64,000 nucleotides of DNA from JAFGAS01 sp963809875 (GTDB lineage Bacteria > Desulfobacterota > Zymogenia > Zymogenales > Zymogenaceae), in the NCBI GenBank assembly GCA_963809875.1, contig CAWELC010000006.1, positions 310,001 through 374,000 of the forward strand, given 5' to 3'. The position numbers and the translations under genes were made by a program. Below the pieces are notes generated by a model. The model searched no databases and was not told the DNA's origin. It saw only the letters and a program-made list of their open reading frames with translations. This document shows positions 1-9,838 of this stretch, in pieces; position 1 is the first letter of the stretch, and every line of letters starts with the position of its first letter.

Positions 1-37
1 GCCTTTCCGGGAGCTGGCAAGGACACGATAGAATATC

Positions 38-985
38 ATGAGATCCGAAAACCTCGGCGTTGAGAAGATCGCCGGCGACCTGTACCGTCTCTTCCCACCG
101 TCGTCCATGTGGCCGGCGACCGCCGCCGTCTACGTCGTCACCGATACTAACGGATTTTCCATGATAGACGTCGGCTGCGGAGGGCCGGGCGCGCTGGACC
201 GGCTGAAGGCGGGACTGTCCCAACTGGGTCTCGATCTGTCGTCTCTGGGCACACTCGTCCTTTCCCACGCCCATCCCGACCATATGGGGGCCTCCCGGGC
301 GCTGCTGTCCGAGTACCGGCCCACCGTCCTTATCCACGCCGACGACGTCGATCATGCCCGCAACCCGCGTAGTCTCACGGATACCTTCGACATCGAGCTC
401 GCAAAACGCCTCTACGGGAAAACGGAAGGCCCCGTGGGAGACCTCTTCTCATTTTTCGAAGGCTCGGGGTGATCCATGTCCCGGGCCGACCCGGACGGGT
501 CGCTTGGTGAGGGGGACGTCGTATCTATCGGCAGCTACCGGTTCGAGGTGCTGCATACCCCCGGACACTCGCCCGGCCACATCTCGCTCATCGACCGGAA
601 GACGGGGATCCTCTTTGCCGGTGACCTCGTGGGCGATATCGTGGCGTGGTACACGCCGGCCTCCGGAGGGGTCACCGGATATTTGGAGAGCCTCGAAAAG
701 ATCAGGGCGTGCGCTCCGCGGCTGATCCTGCCCTCCCACGGCGCGGTGATCGACGATCCGATCAGGAAAATCGACGAGGTCAACGAGAGGCTCCTTGCCC
801 GGGAGAAGAGGATGCTCGATATCCTTGCGGGAGGGAGGATCTCGTTCGTCGATCTGGTCTGCCGGATGTTTTCCAACGAGATGGTCAGGTTCTTTCCGGG
901 CGCCGGCATCACCGAAAGCCACGTCCGGAAATTGGCGGCCGAAGGGAGGGTCGCCAGAGACGACGAATGGATCCAAATCGCATGA
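38..985 (+). CDS. MBL-fold metallo-hydrolase, interrupted by an in-frame TGA
   Basis: Zinc hydrolase of the metallo-beta-lactamase superfamily; substrate unknown. The metal motif SHAHPDH is visible (H77, H79, D81, H82), followed in the second half by HTPGHSPGH and FAGDL, the usual second metal-ligand blocks. The C-terminal part (from about residue 240) looks like the winged-helix tail found in many glyoxalase-II-like hydrolases. The reading frame is open from 38 to 985 except for a TGA at 470-472, in a stretch where families of this type have a variable loop. Both halves are in the same frame, so this is either a nonsense change or two compensating single-base errors in the neighbouring GGGG and CCCGGG runs. 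Reading GSGDPCPG across the gap would restore a plausible loop. No clear ribosome site precedes the ATG at 38, so the start is tentative. Confidence 0.75.
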
Positions 986-1872
986 TCTGATGTGCATCCA
1001 TTGGCGCCACGCTTAGTCCGGGTTTTGACCGCGGTATGCCGGCCCTCTCATGGCCCCCCGGCTCCAACAGCCCCTAACAATCCCCGATAGCGCCTCATAT
1101 CGAAACGATCGCACTTCCCGCCGTAAGCCGACCCTGACCGTCCATCGCGGGGACGCACGTCTCTCCTCTATCGGCTCCCACCGGATTATTCCAAAATAGT
1201 GGCCGCTCTCTCGCTTAATAGTGATATATTTATTATTATTGCATACAATATATATACTTGACATTAATCTAAATCGGTACTACAAGGATGCAATAGTTAC
1301 TATCCCTGCTGTAAACCGGACCTTCTCTCTGTTTCTATTTTCCGGCTTCTCATCCTCCGCTTCCAGCTCCCCTCTCTCCGATCGGCATATCAGTAGGAGC
1401 CGGCATCGCCGTGTGCCGGCTGGCTGTTTTCGTCTTTTATTTCTTTTATTGGAAGACACAGTTGAAGGAGACTATCGAGATATGTCCCGTTTCCTCCTTT
1501 TCCGGGTGCGATCGCTAACGGCACGTACATCTTCCTGAATCGGTCAGTTAGATAAGACCCCCTTTTGGGAAGCCTTTCCATCGATATTTCACTTCCGGAC
1601 AAACGACCGGACGATTGAGTATCCGATTCCTTCGCCACTCTCCTCGATCCAAGACCGCATCCTCCGACGTCCCCATGCTTCACGTCAGGCGAGAGGGAGT
1701 GCCGGTCACCAGCCCCGATATCGGCAACCGGCTCTCTTTCCCGAGATCGTAGCATAGCAGAAGTCGTAAATGTCCCCCTCCGGCCGCGCCTCCGGCGGGT
1801 GGAGGAGCCGTGGGCAAACTTCAAACAATGAATAATCATTAAATTATATATTAATATATCAGGGAGGGCGCG
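986..1872. other. Long intergenic region without a recognisable gene
   Basis: About 890 bp with no open frame that resembles a protein. It becomes AT-rich around 1190-1290 and again at 1820-1860, just before the VOC gene, where a promoter probably lies. I see no RNA gene, hairpin repeat or transposon end here. Confidence 0.5.
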
Positions 1873-2640
1873 ATGCTTTTTACATATAGCAGGTCCGATA
1901 TCTATCTGGGCTACTGGCTGCGAGACATGATGAGGCGGCCGACGCGGCAGGACCGGAAGGCACAACGCACGGACCCGGGCGGTCAGGTCCGGACGGGCAG
2001 CGATCCCTGGAAGGCGCTCTCGCTGCCCCCGGTACGCCAGATAGGGATCGTCACGCGTGACCTGCCGAAAACCGTCGAGCACTACCGGCAGGTCTACGGC
2101 ATCGGGCCCTGGTTTCGGTCCAGATTTACCGACGAGCAGCACTACCTGAAGGAGGAGCGGCAGATACGCTTCGATCTTGATATCGCCCTGGCGTTCGCGG
2201 GCAAAACCCAGTACGAGGTCATCGAGCACAAGGGAGGCGACCGGAGCATTTATCTGGATCATCTCGAAAGGCACGGGGAAGGGATCCACCACCTCGGCTA
2301 TTACGTCGACGACTTCGAGGAGAGGCTTGCCTCGTGCAGGGACTGCGGTATCAAGGTGCTGCAGTCGGGCGTGCTGAAAAGCAGCGGCGGCCTCGGGGGG
2401 TCGGTGACGAAGTACGCCTATCTTGATACGACCCCCACCGGCGGGGTGATCTTCGAGCTGATCGAAACGAGCGCGATGGGGATGAAGATCGTGCCGTCCC
2501 GTTTCTGGTTTGAGCTGGGGGCCCTCATGGGCGACCTGGAAAAGATGGACGTCGGCAGCTCCGCCGGGGAAATGAAGAAGGCAGAAACGCTCGGAGATTT
2601 CTATCGGTTCTGCTTCAGACGGTGGTCGGGGCTCTCGTAA
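1873..2640 (+). CDS. VOC (glyoxalase/dioxygenase superfamily) protein
   Basis: A vicinal-oxygen-chelate fold protein of 255 residues. The domain begins near residue 55 (VRQIGIVTRDLPKTVEHY) with the typical first beta strand and helix; GIHHLGYYV near residue 137 is the second metal-ligand strand, and GGVIFELIE near residue 194 is the last one. This pattern resembles methylmalonyl-CoA epimerase-like proteins (Glyoxalase_4 type), but the substrate cannot be read from the sequence. The start is supported by AGGGAGG about 6 bases upstream of the ATG, although the first 50 residues lie outside the domain and are rich in arginine. It is followed after 68 bp by an old-yellow-enzyme gene and a zinc alcohol dehydrogenase in the same direction, so a shared role in oxidising or reducing a small carbonyl or acyl substrate is possible. 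Confidence 0.7.
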   Translation: MLFTYSRSDIYLGYWLRDMMRRPTRQDRKAQRTDPGGQVRTGSDPWKALSLPPVRQIGIVTRDLPKTVEHYRQVYGIGPWFRSRFTDEQHYLKEERQIRFDLDIALAFAGKTQYEVIEHKGGDRSIYLDHLERHGEGIHHLGYYVDDFEERLASCRDCGIKVLQSGVLKSSGGLGGSVTKYAYLDTTPTGGVIFELIETSAMGMKIVPSRFWFELGALMGDLEKMDVGSSAGEMKKAETLGDFYRFCFRRWSGLS

Positions 2641-2708
2641 CCGGACTAACGACCCTACCGAAAGGCTCTTTCCGGTAGATATCTTACTTGTTTAGAAGGA
2701 GGACCGTC

Positions 2709-3934
2709 ATGGAGACAAACAAGAGGAGGAATAATGGACGGGATTCGTACCGCATCTTCTCCGAAGGGGCCATCGCCGGCCTGAAGACCAAAAACCGCCT
2801 GGTACGCTCAGCCACGTTCGAGGCGGCTGCCGACCACGATGGAGCGGTCACCGATACGTACGTCGATTTTTATAGGACACTGGCCCGCGGCGGTGTCGGG
2901 ACGATTGTTACCGGAGTCACGTCCGTTGCCGAGAATGGTCGGTCCGTCCATAAGCAGGCCGGCGTCTGGTCGGATCGACACATCGCCGGGCTAAAAAAAG
3001 CGGCTGACGCGATACGGGCGAAGCGCCTGACACCGTAATCTTTGCACAGATAGGCTATGCGGGCAGAAATATTTCTTACAAGAATGATATGTCAGAACCG
3101 GTGGGGCCCTCGGAGGTGCCGTCACCGATACTGAAAAAACAGGCACGAGCGCTGAGGGTAGATGAAATCGAAGAGATTATCGGGCGCTTTGTCGATGCCA
3201 TAGTCCGGGTCAGGGAGGCCGGGTTTGACGGGGTGCAGCTGCACGGGGCGCACGGCTATTTGCTTTCATCATTCTTATCCCCCTACACCAATCGACGGAC
3301 GGACCGGTTCGGCGGGTCTCTGGAAAATCGGGTGCGGATCGTATCGGACATCGTTTCCGGCGCACGGAAGCGGGTGGGTTCGGATTTCCCGATCCTCATC
3401 AAGGCGAACGCCGACGACTTCGTCCCGGGCGGAATAGACATCAACACCTTTCCAGCCCTGGCCCAAAAGATCGAGGTATCCGGTTTTGACGCGATCGAGG
3501 TAAGCGGGGGAATGTGGGACTGCCTGGCCCGCACCGAGGAGGAGCTGGGTTTTTTCCCCGTCCCGCTTCCCGAGTCACGCACCCGAATAGACGACCCGGC
3601 CAAGCAGTCCTATTTCCTCCCGTACACCAGGTCGCTCGATCTGAAGATACCGGTCATCCTGGTGGGCGGCAACCGCTCCGTGGAGCGGATGGAGGCAATC
3701 CTCAATAACAGCCCGATCGACTTCTTGTCTTTGTCCCGCCCGCTGATCTCGGAGCCCGATCTGCCCAACCGCTGGCTCTCAGGAGACGGTCCCGAAACGA
3801 CCCGGTGCATGTCGTGCAACGGGTGCCTCCTGACCATTGCCAAGGGGCCGGTCCGCTGCCTGGCGCCGAAAAAGTTGACCCATGCGATGGCCAGGCGAAT
3901 CGTTCCCCTCGTATGGAAGATGATGTTTAAGTAG
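2709..3934 (+). CDS. NADH:flavin oxidoreductase (old yellow enzyme family), one frameshift
   Basis: FMN-dependent TIM-barrel oxidoreductase of the OYE/2,4-dienoyl-CoA reductase group. The N-terminal part shows LKTKNRLVRSAT, and the second part shows GFDGVQLHGAHGYLLSSFLSP, the FMN and substrate site, followed by NRRTDRFGGSLENR, a hallmark of the family. The C-terminal CMSCNGC resembles the cysteine pattern of the larger, iron-sulfur type, but the following FAD/NAD domains are absent; total length is about 408 codons. AGGAGGA stands 5 bases before the ATG at 2709. The frame changes between about 3010 and 3035: reading the other frame gives PDTVIFAQIGYAGR, exactly the expected next block, so one base is missing there. 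The zinc alcohol dehydrogenase begins 22 bp downstream. Confidence 0.82.
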
Positions 3935-3956
3935 CTCAGGAACGGAGGAACTCGCG

Positions 3957-5171
3957 ATGAAGTCACTCTATCTGGATGCCGACGTCCCGCGAATCATGAT
4001 CACCAAGGCCTTTTCTCTCTTCTGGAAGAGCGCGCCCCTCTCAGGCTTTTCCCCGGTCCGCTATCAGGAGATGGCCGAGCCCGAGCTCCCGGGGCCCAAC
4101 TGGGTAAAGATAAAGAATAAGATGTGCGGAGTATGTGCGACCGACGTACACCTCATGTTCCTGGAGATGTCCCCAAAGGCTTCCGTCGTCGCGGTGCCGC
4201 CGGTGGGGCGGGTCTTCTTCGGGCATGAGGTCGTTGGAGAGGTCACCGAGACGGGAGCGGGTGTGCGGGACATCTCCCGTGGCGACCGGGTCGTGCTCAG
4301 GTACCACATGCCCAATTGCTTCAATCGCGAGGTGGAGCCGAAATGCCCGATGTGTTTTAACGGCGACTACCTCCTCTGCGCCGACCTCATACCTGACGGG
4401 GGTCTCCCGGTCAACCGGGGGGGCGGCTTCTCGCCGGTCATGGTGGCCCACAGGAGCCAGGCCGTGAAGATAGACGACAGCATTTCCGACAGCGAGGCGG
4501 TCATGATCGAGCCCTATGCCTGCGCCGTTCGGGCGGTCCTCAAAAAAGTCCCTCAGGGCGGAGACAAGGTGCTCGTTATCGGCGCCGGAACTATCGGGCT
4601 CTGCATCATCTCCGCCGTTTCGGCGATCAACCCGCGGGCGGAGATATATGTGATTTCCCGCTACCCCCATCAGGCGGCAATGGCCCAGCGGCTCGGTGCA
4701 CGGGAGGTGATCGACGAGAAGGATACCTATCAGAACGTCGCCCGGATCACCGGCGGCAGATACATCCGGGGGATGTTCAATAACGAGAACGTCATCGGAG
4801 GATTCGATATCGTCTACGATTCCGTGGGCAGCGACCGAACCGTCAAGGACGCCCTTCGCTGGGCGCGGGGCGGGGGTTGTGTGGTGCTCGTCGGGGCCAA
4901 TTTCGCCCCGGAGCATCTCGACTACTCCCCGATCCTCTTTCAGGAGGTAAAGCTGATCGGGAGCAACAGCCACGGCATGGACGAGAGCTTCCGGGGTGAG
5001 CGGATGGGCACCTTCGAGACGGTGCTGGCCCTCCATAAGGAGGGCAAGATCGGTCTCTCGGGTTTCGTGACCCATACCTTCCCGGTGGATGAATACCGTA
5101 AGGCGATCGGGGTCTTCTTTAACAAGAAAGACAACGAGAGCATCAAGGTCGCCCTCGTGCACTCCCAGTGA
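3957..5171 (+). CDS. Zinc-dependent medium-chain alcohol dehydrogenase family protein
   Basis: A 404-residue MDR protein. The catalytic zinc ligands are seen in CGVCATD (near residue 58) and GHEVVGEV (near residue 90), and the nucleotide site in VLVIGAGTIGLC (near residue 204). The usual structural-zinc loop is present but stretched: cysteines occur in NCFNREVEPKCPMC and LLC, wider than the classic spacing. The N-terminal leader of about 40 residues before the catalytic fold is also longer than normal. GGAGG lies 9 bases before the ATG. It follows the OYE gene closely and is probably cotranscribed; both could act in sequence on the same carbonyl compound. Substrate not assignable. Confidence 0.85.
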   Translation: MKSLYLDADVPRIMITKAFSLFWKSAPLSGFSPVRYQEMAEPELPGPNWVKIKNKMCGVCATDVHLMFLEMSPKASVVAVPPVGRVFFGHEVVGEVTETGAGVRDISRGDRVVLRYHMPNCFNREVEPKCPMCFNGDYLLCADLIPDGGLPVNRGGGFSPVMVAHRSQAVKIDDSISDSEAVMIEPYACAVRAVLKKVPQGGDKVLVIGAGTIGLCIISAVSAINPRAEIYVISRYPHQAAMAQRLGAREVIDEKDTYQNVARITGGRYIRGMFNNENVIGGFDIVYDSVGSDRTVKDALRWARGGGCVVLVGANFAPEHLDYSPILFQEVKLIGSNSHGMDESFRGERMGTFETVLALHKEGKIGLSGFVTHTFPVDEYRKAIGVFFNKKDNESIKVALVHSQ

Positions 5172-5254
5172 CGTCCCCGGATTAATTGACCGCGTCGTCC
5201 GGCTCGGTTGAGTCAAGAGTGATATTTAAACTATACCTGATGTGAGGTGAACAA

Positions 5255-5680
5255 ATGGAAAAACGAGAGCTCGTGATCAAAGTTGTCGTGTTTATTATGT
5301 TCGCGGCGGGATTGGTAATGGGCCTCATCTACCTGTTACGCCCAACCCTCATGCCTTTCCACTTCGCGTTCCTGGGGAAAACCCGGGACCAGTTGGAACC
5401 CCGGACATTTGAGCTGTTCATGATCATGAAGCGGGTTATTGGAGCACATTTCCTGGCGGTATCGTTCGGCGCGCTACTCCTGGCAGGGAGATTGGCCAAG
5501 GGAGATGCCTTTGTCCGCTGGTCGGTTCTCGTAATGGTGCTCATCTCTCAGCTCATCTTGCTCTATGCCGGGTATCTAGTCCAAAACGGCATTGTTCTTA
5601 AATCCGTCAACATCATCGAAATCGTTCTGGTCCTCTTCGTCTTCTTCCTCTCGAAGCGCCGTGTGGCGGAGGCGGGATGA
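5255..5680 (+). CDS. Small membrane protein, four predicted helices
   Basis: 141 residues, strongly hydrophobic, with four probable membrane helices (about 8-28, 64-82, 92-112 and 116-134) and a basic C-terminus (SKRRVAEAG). TGAGGTG lies 7 bases before the ATG. No family recognised. It stands between the dehydrogenase and two unrelated-looking paralogous membrane proteins, all on the same strand. Confidence 0.7.
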   Translation: MEKRELVIKVVVFIMFAAGLVMGLIYLLRPTLMPFHFAFLGKTRDQLEPRTFELFMIMKRVIGAHFLAVSFGALLLAGRLAKGDAFVRWSVLVMVLISQLILLYAGYLVQNGIVLKSVNIIEIVLVLFVFFLSKRRVAEAG

Positions 5681-5782
5681 TCGAGAGGGTAAGCTCCGCC
5701 TTACCGTAATAGGGGGGTAGTGCAATACATCCGAGAAACTCTACTGGCGATTTCTTATTGTACATGAAGAAAGGAGGCAATT

Positions 5783-6184
5783 ATGGCCAAGACGGAAGTA
5801 TTGATGATTTCGAAGGGGCTGAAATATCTGTTCCTGATTCATGGTATCTTTTCGCTTATTTTCGGTCTCCTGTTATGTTTCATACCGATCGGCTATGCGG
5901 GATGCTTTAAAGATATCGGCCCCGTCGATCCGTGCCCCATGCGGCTTCTCGGCGCCTTCATCCTGGCCCTTGGAGTTAAGGACTGGTTTTGCTTCGTCTC
6001 CAAACGCTGGGATGATGTGAGAATTAGCGTCCTGATGGAGATCGCGCTGACTGTCTTCTCGACGATTGTCTGCCTCTATGTGCTTTTGTTCGTCTGGAGG
6101 CCGAGTGAAATATGGTGGTGCTTCGTTGTATTTCCGGCCTTTGCCGTGGCGTGGATCTATTTCTACTTCAAGCAGAGGAGATAG
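5783..6184 (+). CDS. Small membrane protein, paralogue of the next gene
   Basis: 133 residues with four hydrophobic segments. AAAGGAGG precedes the ATG by 6 bases. It shares a start (MAK, then SKGLK.LF.IHG), a central LGA/FGA..LAL..KDW block and a C-terminal AWIYFYFK/AWTYFYVK with the protein encoded at 6320, so the two are a tandem duplicate. Function unknown. A cysteine pair (CFKDIGPVDPC) in the first loop is absent from the paralogue. Confidence 0.75.
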   Translation: MAKTEVLMISKGLKYLFLIHGIFSLIFGLLLCFIPIGYAGCFKDIGPVDPCPMRLLGAFILALGVKDWFCFVSKRWDDVRISVLMEIALTVFSTIVCLYVLLFVWRPSEIWWCFVVFPAFAVAWIYFYFKQRR

Positions 6185-6319
6185 CCGAACCGACCGAGCC
6201 CTCGATAGCGGAGCGGCGTACGGCGATCGACAGAGTAAGGCTCCTTAAGAGTGTTACTAAGGGCACGTCTCTTAGCCCAACTTGTGGTTCTTAATTATCT
6301 ATAAACAGAGGAGGCAATC

Positions 6320-6727
6320 ATGGCCAAAGAAAAACTCGGCGGTGTGTCAAAGGGGTTGAAGGCGCTGTTTATCATCCACGGTGTTTCCTCCCTTGTCGCC
6401 GGCTTCATGTATCTGGTAATGCCGTTTAAATGGGCTGAGCTATCAGGCTACGGTCCCACCGATCAAGTGTTCGTGAGGTACTTCGGGGCTATCACCCTGG
6501 CGCTGTCGTTCAAGGACTGGGTATGCCTTTACGCAAAGGCTTGGGCGGAGGTACGGATCATCGTCATGATGGAGGTCGTCTGGACCCTGTTGGCCACACT
6601 GCTCGGTCTCTATCTGGCCCTGTTTGCCGTAATCACTGCTCCCGTGAGCCTCATCTGGTTGAATACCGTTATATTTGCGGCCTTCTTTGTCGCGTGGACC
6701 TATTTCTACGTCAAGTATCGAAAATAG
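6320..6727 (+). CDS. Small membrane protein, paralogue of the preceding gene
   Basis: 135 residues, four hydrophobic segments, GAGGAGG 6 bases before the ATG. Shares the SKGLK, LALSFKDW and VAWTYFYVKYRK motifs with the gene at 5783. The 135-bp spacer between the two contains nothing recognisable. Function unknown; small four-helix inner-membrane protein is as far as the sequence goes. Confidence 0.75.
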   Translation: MAKEKLGGVSKGLKALFIIHGVSSLVAGFMYLVMPFKWAELSGYGPTDQVFVRYFGAITLALSFKDWVCLYAKAWAEVRIIVMMEVVWTLLATLLGLYLALFAVITAPVSLIWLNTVIFAAFFVAWTYFYVKYRK

Positions 6728-7218
6728 TCTCGCGACTTGAAATTTGCAGCCACGCGCCCGGCCGGGTGGACCGGCCGGGCGTACGTCTCCGGTCTTTCGA
6801 TCCGTCCTCGCCTGGAATCAGTTCTCCATCCTACCGCAGGGTACCTCAAAATGCAAAAGAAGAGGCGCGCCGCCGGCGGCTCCACGCTGTCCCGGCGGGC
6901 GTCTGCGGCCCGTCCCGCGTCTAGCAAGGGGCAGCGGGTCGTCTTTCCGATAGCCTGGGGCGAGCGGTGAAGGATGGACAACGTCCGCCCTTTTCCGCCG
7001 CCGGGCGGCCCGAGCGCGGCGCCTTTTTGACCGTTTCTGATGTATTTCGGAGCGGAATCTGATATCATATAAGAGATGCGCTGAATGCCGGGACCCTTTT
7101 CGTCTCCCCGTCAAACGCGGTGCTCGCCGGCCATCCGGCCCGGCATCGTCCGGCGGGACTTCCCGGCGAGGGGACATGGAAAAGGGGACGCGGGCGGGCA
7201 AGAGGAAGCGGGTTCTTG
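6728..7218. other. Intergenic region with a GC-rich hairpin
   Basis: About 490 bp without a supported gene. A strong hairpin with arms GCCCGGCC and GGCCGGGC occupies 6756-6780, soon after the preceding stop codon; it has no T-run on either side, so it is a weak terminator candidate. The rest is GC-rich with no recognisable structure. Confidence 0.5.
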
Positions 7219-8520
7219 ATGAGAATGAATAGCGTTGGAAAAGCTCAAGCCGGCCTGAGGACGACCTTTCGGTCCCTGTCCCACAGGAACTACCGTCTCT
7301 TCTTCGGCGGCCAGGGCCTTTCCCTGGTCGGCACGTGGATGCAGCAGATCGCGGTGAGCTGGCTCGTCTACCGCCTGACGCACTCGGTCTTCATGCTGGG
7401 GGTGGTCGGCTTTGCCGGCCGCATCCCGACCTTCGTGCTTGCCCCCGCGGCAGGGGTGCTGGTCGATCGGTGGAACCGACATCGGACCCTGGTTCTCACC
7501 CAGATCCTCTCCATGATACAGGCCCTGATCCTGGCGATCCTGGTCCTGACGGGGACGGTCCTGGTCTGGCAAATCATCGTGTTGACGGTACTTCTCGGAC
7601 TGATCAACGCCTTTGACGTCCCGGCCCGCCAATCCTTCGTCGTGGATATGATCGGCAGGAAGGAAGACCTGGGAAATGCCATCGCCCTGAACTCCTCGAT
7701 GGTCAACGGCGCCCGGCTGGTGGGCCCATCGCTGGCGGGGATATTGATCGCCGTCGTGGGGGAAGGGTTATGTTTTCTCGCCAACGCCGCCAGCTTCCTG
7801 GCGGTCATCGTGTCGCTGTTGGCGATGAAGGGGATCCCCAAAAAGCCCAAGGTCGTGCATGCCCATTTCCTTCGGGGCCTCAAAGAGGGGTTCTCCTATG
7901 CCTTCGGCTTTGCCCCCATCCGGTCTCTCCTGCTGCTGCTGGCGCTTGTCAGCCTGATGGGCATGGGGTATATGGTGCTCATGCCCGTGTTTGCCAAGGA
8001 AATCCTACACGGCGGCCCCAACACGTATGGTTTTCTCATGGGAGCGACGGGCGTCGGGGCACTGGCGGGCGCACTGTTCCTGGCCTCTCGAAAGAGTGTC
8101 GTCGGATTGGGAAGGATTATCGTTGCGGCATCGTCTATCTTCGGCGTCGGTCTGATCGGCCTCTCGCTGACGCGCTCCTTTATCCTCGCGCTGGTTTTTA
8201 TGACGGTGGTTGGTTTCGGGATGATGGTCCAGATGGCCTCGACCAATACCGTCATCCAGACCATCGTCGACGAGGACAAGCGGGGACGGGTGATGAGCTT
8301 TTACGCCATGGCCTTCATGGGGATGACCCCGTTCGGGAGCCTTGTGGCGGGCAGCCTCGCCAATTCAATAGGTGTGCCGTATACGGTGGCGATCGGCGGT
8401 GCCGGCTGCATCGCGGGCTCGATGCTCTTTTCCCGCAAACTTCCCGAGCTCAGAAGACTGGTCCGTCCGATCTACCTGAGAAAGGGGATCATTGCCGGCG
8501 ACCTGGGGCAAGGGCAATAG
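7219..8520 (+). CDS. MFS transporter, EntS-like (MFS_3) exporter
   Basis: Inner-membrane exporter of the major facilitator superfamily. The opening FRSLSHRNYRLFFGGQGLSLVGTWMQQ, given here only by its first block FRSLSHRNYRLFF and the later GTWMQQ, is diagnostic of the MFS_3 branch to which enterobactin exporter EntS belongs; AGVLVDRWNRHR is the loop 2-3 motif. Twelve helices fit the 433-residue length. The ATG at 7219 was chosen because the protein family starts just after it and AGAGGAAG lies about 12 bases upstream; a second ATG at 7225 is equally possible. Substrate unknown, typically siderophores or hydrophobic drugs. Confidence 0.85.
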   Translation: MRMNSVGKAQAGLRTTFRSLSHRNYRLFFGGQGLSLVGTWMQQIAVSWLVYRLTHSVFMLGVVGFAGRIPTFVLAPAAGVLVDRWNRHRTLVLTQILSMIQALILAILVLTGTVLVWQIIVLTVLLGLINAFDVPARQSFVVDMIGRKEDLGNAIALNSSMVNGARLVGPSLAGILIAVVGEGLCFLANAASFLAVIVSLLAMKGIPKKPKVVHAHFLRGLKEGFSYAFGFAPIRSLLLLLALVSLMGMGYMVLMPVFAKEILHGGPNTYGFLMGATGVGALAGALFLASRKSVVGLGRIIVAASSIFGVGLIGLSLTRSFILALVFMTVVGFGMMVQMASTNTVIQTIVDEDKRGRVMSFYAMAFMGMTPFGSLVAGSLANSIGVPYTVAIGGAGCIAGSMLFSRKLPELRRLVRPIYLRKGIIAGDLGQGQ

Positions 8521-8628
8521 CCGGGATGCGACGGAGTATGAACATAGGGATGAGGTTCATCGCGATATAACCTTTACAGCAGAGGCGCGGCGCCCCGGAT
8601 GACCGCGCCGATTGAGAGGATTCGTGCC

Positions 8629-9714
8629 ATGACCGAAGATGTCTACAGACGCCTGGCCCAGCGGCTCGACGATCTCCCGAACGGCTTCCCGCCCACCGAC
8701 AGCGGCGTGGAGCTCAAGATCCTCGAGAAGATTTTTTCACCGGAGGAGGCCGGCATCGCTCTGCTGCTCAAGGCGTTCCCGGAAAACGCCGAGACGATCG
8801 CCGGGCGCCTCGGCAGGTCAACGTCCGACATGGAGACGACGCTTAACGTCATGGCCGAAAAGGGCCAGATCGGGTGCGTCACCTGGACCGGGCAGCGGTT
8901 CTATCTGCTGATGCCCTTTGTCGTGGGGATCTACGAGTTCCAGATGTACCGCATCGACCGCGAGCTGGCCGAGCTCTGCGAAGAGTATTGGCCCACGCTG
9001 CAGCGCATCGTCGGCGGCTTTGAGCCGGCGCTGGCCCGCGTCGTGCCGGTCAACGCCACGATCGATAAAAAGAGCGAAATCCTCGTCTACGAGGACGTCA
9101 AGCGGATGATCGGCGACGCGCGGTCGTTTACCGTCCACGAGTGCATCTGCCGCAAGGAGCGAAAGCTAACGGGCCACGACTGCGCCCAGCCGCTGGAGGT
9201 CTGCCTCTCGTTTTCCTCGGGGGAACGCTCGCCCGGGGATTTCTCGCTGGGGGGTAGGGACATCCCGAAGGAGGAGGCGCTGGCCATTCTGGAGGACGCC
9301 GAGCAGCGCGGACTGGTCCACAGCGCCTTCTACAACACCCAGACGGGGCAGTTCGGGCTCTGTAACTGCTGCCCCTGCTGCTGCGGTCTGTTGAGGGGGA
9401 TCAGGGAGCTCGGCGCGCCCCACCTCCTGGCGCGGAGCAACTATGCGGCGCGGATAGACGCGGCCACCTGCTCATCATGCGGGGTCTGCGCCCAGGATCG
9501 GTGCCCGGTGGGCGCGATCCGCGAGGACGGGGATTCCTATCTTGTCGATGCCGACCGATGCATCGGCTGCGGCGTCTGCACGTCGGCCTGCCCAACCGAA
9601 TCGATCAGCCTGGTGGCCAGGCCCCAATCGGAGCAAAACAGGCCGCCGGAAAACCTCCTCACGTGGCTCTACCAGCGGGCGCAGAGCCGGGGGATCGATC
9701 TGAAGTTCGACTAG
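8629..9714 (+). CDS. 4Fe-4S ferredoxin-domain protein with N-terminal winged helix
   Basis: About 361 residues. The first 90 residues look like a winged-helix domain (FSPEEAGIALLLKAF, then MAEKGQIGC), the middle carries cysteine clusters (HECICRKE, CNCCPCCCG), and the C-terminus holds two 4Fe-4S motifs: CSSCGVCAQDRCPVGAI, and CIGCGVCTSACP. Proteins of this architecture are common in sulfate reducers and syntrophs, where they are presumed electron carriers or sensors; the precise role is not known to me. GAGAGGA lies 8 bases before the ATG at 8629, which is preferred over an ATG 30 bases earlier. Probably its own unit; the downstream side is a repeat-rich gap. Confidence 0.75.
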   Translation: MTEDVYRRLAQRLDDLPNGFPPTDSGVELKILEKIFSPEEAGIALLLKAFPENAETIAGRLGRSTSDMETTLNVMAEKGQIGCVTWTGQRFYLLMPFVVGIYEFQMYRIDRELAELCEEYWPTLQRIVGGFEPALARVVPVNATIDKKSEILVYEDVKRMIGDARSFTVHECICRKERKLTGHDCAQPLEVCLSFSSGERSPGDFSLGGRDIPKEEALAILEDAEQRGLVHSAFYNTQTGQFGLCNCCPCCCGLLRGIRELGAPHLLARSNYAARIDAATCSSCGVCAQDRCPVGAIREDGDSYLVDADRCIGCGVCTSACPTESISLVARPQSEQNRPPENLLTWLYQRAQSRGIDLKFD

Positions 9715-9716
9715 TC

Positions 9717-9798
9717 GAATTACGGGGACACGTACCTAATTCCCATGCCTTTCATTTAGTATCGAGAATGATAAATCAGGTACGTCTTCCCGCGATTC
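9717..9798. repeat. GGGGACAC hairpin element, degenerate right arm
   Basis: The left arm is the standard ACGGGGACACGTACCTAATT form. The right arm near 9775-9798 reads AGGTACGTCTTCCCGCGATT, that is, the expected complement with several substitutions, so this looks like an older copy. Confidence 0.65.
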
Positions 9799-9838
9799 TT
9801 CCGATATCTTTTCTCTTTTTTTCGTTACTTCATCGTCG

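Noticed and set aside
470..472. TGA read as selenocysteine
   Set aside because: The site is a variable loop without an expected cysteine, and local G/C runs make base error more likely.
1390..2292. A 300-codon minus-strand frame over the VOC gene and the gap before it
   Set aside because: No domain, no ribosome site; it opposes a well-supported gene.
4041..5216. A 391-codon minus-strand open frame over the zinc dehydrogenase
   Set aside because: Antisense shadow of the MDR gene, same reason as above.
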